A DNA stretch of 19,730 nt from Phycisphaerales bacterium UBA3190 (GTDB lineage: Bacteria > Planctomycetota > Phycisphaerae > Phycisphaerales > UBA1924): positions 1 to 19,730 of the forward strand of contig DEXG01000038.1 of the NCBI GenBank assembly GCA_002364005.1, read 5' to 3'. Every line of letters begins with the position of its first letter. The first letter of the stretch is position 1. Of the stretch, positions 7,013 through 13,245 are shown in pieces. The position numbers and the translations under genes are program-made. A model generated the notes under the pieces. The model did no database searches and had not been told where the DNA came from. It was given only the letters and a program-made list of their open reading frames with translations.

Positions 7013-8488
7013 ATGCACGGGGACACCATGGCGCAAGGATACGAGTCGGCAGAGCCGCAACATCACACGACCGCCGCACGCGACCGGATCCCATGGATCC
7101 AGCTCATCGCCTACGGCATGGGCGGCTTCGTGCCCATCGCACTCTTCAACTCGGTCGGTCAACTCTCAGGCCTCATCCTCAATGTCGGCCTGGGCATCAG
7201 CGCCATCCTCGTCGGCGTATCCCAGATGGTCCCACGCTTCTGGGATGCCATCACCGACCCGATCATGGGTCACATCTCCGACAACACCCGAGGACGGTGG
7301 GGGCGCCGGCGCCCCTACATCTTCATCGGTGGCCTCGCGGTGTCCGTGTCGTTCGTGATGATGTGGTCCGTGCCGCGCGATTGGGAAGCGATGGACCAGT
7401 TCTGGTACTTCCTTTGCATGTCACTGGTGTTCTACACCGCGGTGACCGTGTTCGAGATCCCGCACGGCGCGCTGGGGATGGAGATGACCGACGACTACCA
7501 CGAACGCACACGCCTCTTCAGCGCCAAGAGCTTCATCGGCAATGTCGGCGCCATCGCCACCCCCTGGTTCTACGCCATGGCGAACTGGGACATCTTTATG
7601 GGTGAGGGCGGCGATGAGGTCGATGGCATGCGTCGTGTTGCCTATGTCGCGGCGGTGATGGTGCTCATCCCCGCATTCGCGTGCGCGTTCTTGTGTAAAG
7701 AAAGGCATCAGGAACAGGTGCTTCGTCAGGACCGCGAATCGCTCCTGACGAGTCTCAAGCATACCGGGTCGAATCGCACTTTCCTCATCTTGGTGGGGAT
7801 CGTCTTCTCGACCGTGATGGGGTTCAATGTCGTCAACGGCTTTGCGAACTATATCGCGGTGTTCTATCTCTTCCAGGGCGATGGGAAGGTTGCTTCTTCG
7901 CTGCTTGGGCTCAACGGCACGCTGTGGGGGTTGACCTCTGTGGTTGCGGTCTTCCCGCTGGTGTACATCAGCAAGCGGTTCGGCAAGAGCAAGACGATGA
8001 CAACCGCGATCGTGTTTATGGCCAGCGCTCAGCTGCTCAAGATCGTGTGCTACAACCCCAGCTATCCATACCTGACGCTTGTCCCGACCGTGCTGCTCTC
8101 AGCGGGGATGTTGATGTTCTTTACGCTTGCCAGCGCGATGGTGGCGGATGTGTGTGATGAGGACGAGCTGAACAGCGGCACACGCAGCGAGGGCTCGTAC
8201 TACGCGGTGTTCTGGTGGTTCATGAAGATGGGGATGGCGGTTGCCTACCTCGTCGCGGGTCTGTTGCTTGAGTTCACGGGCTTCGACCAGAACATCGAGG
8301 TGCAGACCGAACGCACGCTCCTGCTCATGCGTGTGTTTGAGATCGGGCTGCCCATTGGGCTCTGCGTGTTCTCGTTGATGCTCGTACGAAAATACCCGCT
8401 CAACGAAGCGCGGGCGTATGAGATCAAGTCGAAGCTTGATGAGCGCCGGGCAGCCCGGAATGCGGGCATGGCGGACGCTGAGGGGTAA
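7013..8488 (+). CDS. GPH-family (MelB/YicJ-type) sugar:cation symporter
   Basis: A 491-residue inner-membrane carrier of the glycoside-pentoside-hexuronide family in the major facilitator superfamily, with about 12 hydrophobic segments. The family signature after the second span is present at about residues 81-101: DPIMGHISD, then R-G-R-W-G-R-R-R-P. Length fits the family (450-500). An ATG at 7028 is an equally good start, with GGGGAC just upstream; the five residues before it (MHGDT) are dispensable. Family members bring di- or oligosaccharides into the cytoplasm with H+ or Na+. Here the likely cargo is the product of the exported glucanase, to be used by the leaderless GH94 enzyme of the facing operon. 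The gene converges with that operon, 25 bp apart, without an obvious terminator. Confidence 0.9.
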   Translation: MHGDTMAQGYESAEPQHHTTAARDRIPWIQLIAYGMGGFVPIALFNSVGQLSGLILNVGLGISAILVGVSQMVPRFWDAITDPIMGHISDNTRGRWGRRRPYIFIGGLAVSVSFVMMWSVPRDWEAMDQFWYFLCMSLVFYTAVTVFEIPHGALGMEMTDDYHERTRLFSAKSFIGNVGAIATPWFYAMANWDIFMGEGGDEVDGMRRVAYVAAVMVLIPAFACAFLCKERHQEQVLRQDRESLLTSLKHTGSNRTFLILVGIVFSTVMGFNVVNGFANYIAVFYLFQGDGKVASSLLGLNGTLWGLTSVVAVFPLVYISKRFGKSKTMTTAIVFMASAQLLKIVCYNPSYPYLTLVPTVLLSAGMLMFFTLASAMVADVCDEDELNSGTRSEGSYYAVFWWFMKMGMAVAYLVAGLLLEFTGFDQNIEVQTERTLLLMRVFEIGLPIGLCVFSLMLVRKYPLNEARAYEIKSKLDERRAARNAGMADAEG

Positions 8489-8513
8489 GCGGGGCCGGGT
8501 GAGCGGCGTGCGA

Positions 8514-8891
8514 TCAGCCGTCGGAACCGCTGCCGTCGGCACCGTAGTGCGCCTTCATGGCGTTGATGCGTTCGACGGTTTCTTCCCAGTCGTTTTTATC
8601 GACGAGGACGCCGACGGGTTTGCCGTCGGAGAACTTGCTGGGGATGCCGCCGTTGGGGTCGATCTGTCCCTGCTGCGTGAGCAGCAGGCGTTCGAACCGC
8701 CCGCGGTTCATTTCCCACTCGTCGCCGGTAAGGGTGTCACGGATGGTGACCATCTGTGAGCGGCGTTCAAGACTGTCTGGCGCTTTGTTCGATCCCGCTC
8801 GGAAGGCGAAGTAGATCGCAGCGGCGATTGCAAGAAAAGCGATTGTTCGGCCAATCATCGGCTTCTCATTGAGTGTCTCGCGGATACCCAT
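8514..8891 (-). CDS. Small single-span membrane protein, unknown
   Basis: A 125-residue protein I do not recognise. It has one N-terminal hydrophobic segment (about residues 12-30, IGRTIAFLAIAAAIYFAF) followed by a polar domain of about 95 residues with many charged positions and a Gly/Ser/Asp tail. It is probably anchored in the inner membrane with the soluble part outside. It starts 9 bp after the pseudopilin stop, and GAGG overlaps the end of that gene 7 nt before the ATG, so it is probably the last gene of the PEP-CTERM/GH94/pseudopilin operon and translationally coupled. A supporting role for the pseudopilin is a guess from position only. Confidence 0.75.
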   Translation of the reverse strand: MGIRETLNEKPMIGRTIAFLAIAAAIYFAFRAGSNKAPDSLERRSQMVTIRDTLTGDEWEMNRGRFERLLLTQQGQIDPNGGIPSKFSDGKPVGVLVDKNDWEETVERINAMKAHYGADGSGSDG

Positions 8892-8900
8892 GTATGAACC

Positions 8901-9725
8901 TCAGTTGTCGGGGTAGAAGTGGCCCCAGTTGAAAAACTCGGGGGCGGAGTTGAACTTGTCGGTTTCGAGCACATACTCCGCTTCGCTCTTTTGCTGGACG
9001 CGCAGGTCGCCACGGAGCATGTTGCTTGCTCCAGAGGAGGACACGCCGAATGCATCAGTGTCTGATTTGTCAAAGTTGCGATGGCGGGGAATGTAATCGA
9101 CGGCATCCATCGAGTACGTCAGCTCGGCTGGGTTTTTGATCCATCGGATCTTTTGGCCCGACACGCCGTGATCGGTTCTGTTTTCTGGATCAACATATGA
9201 ATCATTAAACCAGTATTCGCTGTATTCCTCTACGCCGTCGAGGTCATAGTCGAGCACCTGTATTCGCCCGCCTTCTTCCATCTCGCGTCGGGTCTGCTCA
9301 TCAAGTACCGAGGCGGCACCACGCGCTGAGGGGCAGATAAAGGCGTCCTGTACCTGACCACCGAGGTATGGTTCCAGCAGTCGCATCGCGTTCCAGCGAT
9401 GGGCACGAAAATCGTGATTGCCGGTCACTGGATTGACTTCGAGTGTTCCATCGTTTTGGCGCTCAGTGGTATTCAGAAACGGCCAGAGATCCAGGAATGC
9501 GGGATCACGCTGGTCGTCGAGGTACATCTGGATCCCGACCCCGATCTGACGCAGGTTATTCTGGCACAGTACATTCTGCGCGGTTTCCTTGGCGCGCCCG
9601 AGCGATGGGAGCAGGATGCCGATCAGCAGCGAGATGATGGAGATCACCACGAGCAGTTCGATCAGGGTAAAGGCGTGTGCGCTGTGGCGAAAACGATTCG
9701 CAGGGAAACATCTGTTATGGATCAT
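8901..9725 (-). CDS. Type II secretion/pilin-like protein (prepilin-type leader)
   Basis: A 274-residue protein with a class III signal: a basic leader of about 18 residues, then AFTLIELLVVISIISLL. Processing is expected between Ala18 and Phe19, with the conserved Glu at mature position 5. Ala instead of Gly at -1 is common in planctomycete members of this family. After the hydrophobic helix comes the usual LCQNNLRQIGVGIQMY segment and a globular part with a FICPSA motif. Such proteins are abundant in planctomycetes, often beside glycan-degradation genes, and may form short pseudopili or surface scaffolds. The ATG overlaps the GH94 stop (ATGA, 9722-9725), so translation is coupled to the phosphorylase. 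The function in this locus is unknown. Confidence 0.88.
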   Translation of the reverse strand: MIHNRCFPANRFRHSAHAFTLIELLVVISIISLLIGILLPSLGRAKETAQNVLCQNNLRQIGVGIQMYLDDQRDPAFLDLWPFLNTTERQNDGTLEVNPVTGNHDFRAHRWNAMRLLEPYLGGQVQDAFICPSARGAASVLDEQTRREMEEGGRIQVLDYDLDGVEEYSEYWFNDSYVDPENRTDHGVSGQKIRWIKNPAELTYSMDAVDYIPRHRNFDKSDTDAFGVSSSGASNMLRGDLRVQQKSEAEYVLETDKFNSAPEFFNWGHFYPDN

Positions 9726-12160
9726 GCCTGGCTCCTTTCGCGTTTACGAACATGGACGGTTGCGGTTGATTCACCCGCGGGTTTCCAGTTTACCTGAATA
9801 TCAGTGTTTCCTCCGGCCTCAAGGTCCTCCTCGCGGATGAGGTTGTCCTGGAGGACGCTGCCGTTGACGGTCAGGACGCACTCGTGTTCAGGGTTGTAGG
9901 CCCGCGAATCGAAGTGGATGCGGATCTCGCGTCCGCGCCATTGGCGGACCGCGCTGACCTTGCCCATCTCCGGGAATGGGCACGGGTCGATCCGCAGTCC
10001 GTCCCAGTCGGCCCGGGCACCGATGAGGTGCTCGATGCTCACCCGGTTGAGCCATGCCGCGGACCCGGTGTACCAGGTCCAGCCCGCGCGCCCTGGGCAG
10101 GCCGAGAGCGGCCCGTCCACATTGCCCGGCAGGCAGTATGGCTCGGCTGCGTACGAGTCGGCATCCTCACAACGAAGTGGGGGCGAGATTGATCGCCAGA
10201 TTGATCCCACGGCGTCGGTATCGCCCCGATGCGTGGCGGCCATCAAGCCCCAGGTCGCGGCGTGCATGTAGACGCCGCCGTTTTCGCGTGAGCCCGGTGC
10301 GTATCGCGAGAGGTATCCGATCTCTGGATCCGGCACGGTGTATGCGGGGGCGAGCAGGAGCGGGCCGTAGGGCGTGAGCAGTTGATCTCGGACCGCGTTC
10401 CACGCCGACTCCTGCTGCTCGTCGCTGCCCGCGTTGGCGAACAGGGCCCATGTTTGGGCGTTGAGGAAGATCTTGCCCTCGAGCGAGTCCTTCGAGCCCA
10501 GCCAGCGGCCGTTCGTATCGGTTGCACGCCTGAACCACTCGCCGTCCCATGCGTGCTCGCAGATCGCCTTGTGCAGCGCCTCGCGTGCTTTCTTGTACTG
10601 CTTTGGTGTTTCGGTATCGCCGCTCCGCTCCAGTGCCTGGCCGAACTCATCGAGGATGATCATGAGGAAGAAGCCGACCCAGACCGACTCGCCGCCGCCG
10701 AGCGATGAGAGCCCGTCGTTCCAGTCGTTGTCGCCGATGTACGGCAGCCCACGATCGCTGATTCGGGAGAGCGCCCGGGCGATTGAACGCTTCGCGTGCT
10801 CACGCAGCGTGTGTGGTGTGTCCTCATCGACAAAGGGAGCGGTCTCGTCGAGGATCCCAAGGTCGCCCGTTTCCCGCAGGTAGGAGCAGGTGATGAAGGG
10901 CAGCCAGAGGTAGTCGTCGCTGCACTCATCGTGGAGCCCGGTTTCCGTGATCGGGTTCCACCAGTGGTAGACGCTGCCATCCTTGAACTGGTGACCCGCG
11001 TGGAGCATGATCTGTTGCTTACACCGCTCGGGCTCACGCAGGAGCCACACCTGCGAATCCTGCAGCTGATCACGGAAGCCGTAGGCGCCTGATTGCTGGT
11101 AGTACCCGCTGCGCGCCCAGAGCCGGGCGCTGATGGCCTGGTAGGGGAGCCATGTGTTGTTGAGCAGGTCGAAGTCCTCAGACTCTGTTTTTACCGTGGT
11201 CTTTGACAGCAGCTGAGCCCAGTTGCCCGTGGTCTGATCCAGGGCCGCTTCGACGGCTTCGTGTGTCGAGAACTTGTCGAGCGTGGACTCGAGCGCTTCC
11301 TGGGTCTCGGCGATCGACAGGACGAATGTCCGTGTGATGGATTCGCCTGGTGCCAGTTTTACACGGGCCCCGAGCGCACCGCAGGGGTCCGCGAAGCGCC
11401 CGAAGGATGGTGTGCAGTCGGTGGTGAGAGCCGCGGGGCGGCGTTGATCGCCCTCGCGGCCAAAGAACGCCTCCGTGTCGGCGGTCGCCCAGTGCTCATC
11501 CCCATCGTGTGTGGGCATCGTGAACCCTGCGACATACGGCCACGAGCGGTTCCAATGGTCCTCGGGGGTGCCGAAGGGGGCGTTCCAGACATTCTTTGTT
11601 GCGTAGATCGCGTTCCGCTCTGCGTCGTGCTTGGTTGTGAAGAACAGGCGGTGGAACTCGCGGGTGCTGTCTGGCGCTGCATCGCAGCACCACTGGAAGA
11701 AGGCCCCGATGCCGATCGATCTCGGACGATCGGAGCGGTTGGTGATCGTGAGCGTCCAGAGTTCTGCGTTGTCGTCGGGGGCCACGCCGAGTGTCCACTC
11801 GGTGTCGATTTCCTTGTAGGAAGTCTCGAAGGTCGTGCTCCCCATGCGATGGACGCAGCGGTAGGAGTCGAACTTTGTGTGGCAGGGGTGGGGCGTGGCA
11901 GACCAGACACAATCCTCATCGAGATCCGAGAGGTAGATGAACTTGCCGCGATCGTCACGGATGTGATCCATGCTCCATCTGGTAAGAACATTGAGCTGGC
12001 AGTGATCGAGCCAGGAGAACCCGGCCCCGTTCTGACTGACAACGAACCCGTACCGCCCATTGCTGACCACATTGGTCCATGGGCGCGGGGTGCGATGATC
12101 GGTGATCTCGTACGCGTTATCGTTCTCGATGAAGCGTCCGTACTGGTGTTGGAGCGTCAT
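9722..12160 (-). CDS. GH94 family disaccharide/oligosaccharide phosphorylase
   Basis: An 812-residue cytoplasmic enzyme (no signal peptide), near the length of cellobiose and chitobiose phosphorylases. GH94 enzymes split beta-glucosides with phosphate, giving alpha-glucose 1-phosphate. The N-terminal beta-sandwich begins YGRFIENDNAYEIT with PRPWTN. The (alpha/alpha)6 domain carries YGFRDQLQD (360-368), the sugar-binding loop whose Arg/Asp match those of cellobiose phosphorylase, and DNDWNDG, with Asp479 the expected general acid. Substrate is uncertain: GFRDQLQD and HQFKDGSVYHWW resemble the GH94 module of cyclic beta-1,2-glucan synthases, but known 1,2-beta-oligoglucan phosphorylases are longer (over 1000 residues). 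GAGGAA (12166-12171) lies 5 nt before the ATG. It is the second gene of an operon starting with the PEP-CTERM gene and overlaps the pseudopilin gene by 4 nt. Confidence 0.92.
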   Translation of the reverse strand: MTLQHQYGRFIENDNAYEITDHRTPRPWTNVVSNGRYGFVVSQNGAGFSWLDHCQLNVLTRWSMDHIRDDRGKFIYLSDLDEDCVWSATPHPCHTKFDSYRCVHRMGSTTFETSYKEIDTEWTLGVAPDDNAELWTLTITNRSDRPRSIGIGAFFQWCCDAAPDSTREFHRLFFTTKHDAERNAIYATKNVWNAPFGTPEDHWNRSWPYVAGFTMPTHDGDEHWATADTEAFFGREGDQRRPAALTTDCTPSFGRFADPCGALGARVKLAPGESITRTFVLSIAETQEALESTLDKFSTHEAVEAALDQTTGNWAQLLSKTTVKTESEDFDLLNNTWLPYQAISARLWARSGYYQQSGAYGFRDQLQDSQVWLLREPERCKQQIMLHAGHQFKDGSVYHWWNPITETGLHDECSDDYLWLPFITCSYLRETGDLGILDETAPFVDEDTPHTLREHAKRSIARALSRISDRGLPYIGDNDWNDGLSSLGGGESVWVGFFLMIILDEFGQALERSGDTETPKQYKKAREALHKAICEHAWDGEWFRRATDTNGRWLGSKDSLEGKIFLNAQTWALFANAGSDEQQESAWNAVRDQLLTPYGPLLLAPAYTVPDPEIGYLSRYAPGSRENGGVYMHAATWGLMAATHRGDTDAVGSIWRSISPPLRCEDADSYAAEPYCLPGNVDGPLSACPGRAGWTWYTGSAAWLNRVSIEHLIGARADWDGLRIDPCPFPEMGKVSAVRQWRGREIRIHFDSRAYNPEHECVLTVNGSVLQDNLIREEDLEAGGNTDIQVNWKPAGESTATVHVRKRERSQA

Positions 12161-12204
12161 GCTCGTTCCTCATCAAACAAAGGGTGGTGGGTCTCAGTTG
12201 GAAT

Positions 12205-12234
12205 CGGGATGGACGCCTTTGAGCATCCATCCCG
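12205..12234 (-). promoter_or_regulatory. Intercistronic hairpin between the PEP-CTERM and GH94 genes
   Basis: The perfect 9-bp inverted repeat CGGGATGGA (12205-12213) / TCCATCCCG (12226-12234) has a 12-nt loop. It sits in the 116-bp gap and is not followed by a U-run on the minus strand. A likely role (inferred) is protecting the upstream PEP-CTERM message from 3' decay or partly attenuating read-through into the phosphorylase gene. Confidence 0.5.
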
Positions 12235-12276
12235 GTTGTGGTGTTTCAAAGTCTGCGCTGCTCATTGAGCTTTGAT

Positions 12277-13056
12277 TCAGCGACGACGGCGTGTAGCACC
12301 GAGCCCGGCGAGGCCGAGGAGCCCGAGGGTTGCCGGCGTGGGGACGCTCGCGGTGATGTTGCTGTAGCTGATATCAACCATGGCATCGGACGCGGGTGAG
12401 TTGATCTGTGCACCGACGCCGGTGAACATGTCGAATGAGCTGGGGATGCCACCCTCGGTGGTGGTGAAGTCGATCGCGCCGCTGCTGACCCAGCCGCTGG
12501 CGGTGGTGAGGTTGTTGTACATGTACTCCATGGTCGACGGTGCGCCCATGCCCTCGCCGTCGCCGGGGGTGTGGACCATGCGGAGCATCAGTTCGTCACC
12601 GATGTTGTAGAGCCCGGTGCCGAACGAGTGGAATGGGAGCACGGAGCCGAACGCGGCGATCTCGCCGTTGGCGGAAAGAACCCCGAAGAGCCCGAGCCCG
12701 AAGAGGTCGGCCTGGAAGCCGGCCTCGACATTGCCGACATTGCTCGCCTCGTTGATCTGCATGGTCATCTGCATGTCAAAGCCGTCGCCGTAGTCAAAGT
12801 CGACATTGCTGCCGCCCATATCCCCGAACCACGAGACATGACGGTTGGCGAACCCGCCAGTGCCGTAGTTGTTCTCCTGGAGGATCACGCTGCTGCCCAT
12901 GGCGTCGTAGTTGGAGTTGAAGACGAGGTTGCTGCCTGAGAAGTCGTTAAACAGGCGTGGTGAATCGACCATGCTGGCGATGTCGCTGACGCTCGCGCTT
13001 GCGGCGGTGCTGATGCATGCCACCATGGCGGTGCTGATCAAAGTTTTGAGTTTCAT
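12277..13056 (-). CDS. PEP-CTERM sorting-signal protein
   Basis: A 259-residue exported protein. The start at 13056 is chosen over an open extension to 13230 because GAGGAGA lies 7 nt upstream and a standard signal peptide follows (MKLKTLISTAMVACISTAASA). The middle is Gly/Asn/Asp/Phe-rich beta-type sequence with no enzyme motif. The C-terminus is a typical PEP-CTERM signal: VPTPATLG, a short hydrophobic helix, then Arg-Arg-Arg-Arg before the stop. Such proteins are processed by an exosortase and sorted to the cell surface or extracellular matrix. It heads the GH94 operon and has a predicted LacI operator 76 bp upstream, so it may bind or display something needed for the same glycan. Exact role unknown. 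Confidence 0.88.
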   Translation of the reverse strand: MKLKTLISTAMVACISTAASASVSDIASMVDSPRLFNDFSGSNLVFNSNYDAMGSSVILQENNYGTGGFANRHVSWFGDMGGSNVDFDYGDGFDMQMTMQINEASNVGNVEAGFQADLFGLGLFGVLSANGEIAAFGSVLPFHSFGTGLYNIGDELMLRMVHTPGDGEGMGAPSTMEYMYNNLTTASGWVSSGAIDFTTTEGGIPSSFDMFTGVGAQINSPASDAMVDISYSNITASVPTPATLGLLGLAGLGATRRRR

Positions 13057-13063
13057 GTGTATC

Positions 13064-13070
13064 TCTCCTC
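13064..13070 (-). promoter_or_regulatory. Ribosome binding site of the PEP-CTERM gene
   Basis: GAGGAGA on the minus strand, 7 nt before the ATG at 13056. It decides the start against the longer open frame, which would read through the predicted operator region. Confidence 0.75.
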
Positions 13071-13101
13071 GTCGTAGATCTCTCGTGTGTGTGTCGATCG
13101 T

Positions 13102-13115
13102 CCCCCACGCGGGGG
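13102..13115 (-). promoter_or_regulatory. Leader hairpin of the PEP-CTERM operon
   Basis: CCCCC (13102-13106) and GGGGG (13111-13115) enclose a 4-nt loop in the presumed 5' leader, between the predicted operator and the ribosome binding site. No U-run follows on the minus strand. It may affect mRNA stability; its function is not shown. Confidence 0.35.
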
Positions 13116-13132
13116 ATAAGAGACCGACGCCT

Positions 13133-13146
13133 TGAAAACGGTTACA
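13133..13146. promoter_or_regulatory. Predicted LacI-family operator (site 2)
   Basis: TGAAAACGGTTACA on the + strand, reading TGTAACCGTTTTCA in the direction of the PEP-CTERM operon. It differs from site 1 at a single position and matches the LacI/CcpA-type palindrome consensus at 13 of 14 positions. It lies 76 bp before the ATG of the PEP-CTERM gene and so would control PEP-CTERM, GH94, pseudopilin and the small membrane protein together. Confidence 0.7.
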
Positions 13147-13208
13147 TTTTCGTGCATACGCCGCCTCGCTGCAAGCAGGAAATGCGATAATTTCGATCAA
13201 ATCACGCG

Positions 13209-13243
13209 AAAAATGATCCAGGAACGGCATTGGAAGCCGCTCC
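13209..13243 (-). terminator. Probable terminator of the glucanase gene
   Basis: On the minus strand GGAGCGGC (13243-13236) pairs with GCCGTTCC (13228-13221), including one G-U pair, around a 7-nt loop. TTTTT (13213-13209) follows after a 7-nt spacer. It starts 2 bp beyond the TAA stop of the glucanase gene. The displaced U-run makes it a weak to moderate terminator. Confidence 0.5.
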
Positions 13244-13245
13244 GA

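Noticed and set aside
11261..12268. 335-codon + strand open frame opposite the GH94 gene
   Set aside because: Shadow of the GH94 coding strand; the minus-strand protein has clear family motifs throughout.
13036..13047. TCAAAGTTTTGA as another operator
   Set aside because: An imperfect palindrome inside the signal-peptide codons of the PEP-CTERM gene, lacking the TGTAA...TTTTCA half-sites of the other three.
13057..13230. N-terminal extension of the PEP-CTERM protein to 13230
   Set aside because: The ATG at 13056 has a strong ribosome binding site and a clean signal peptide; the extension would run across the predicted operator and leader hairpin.
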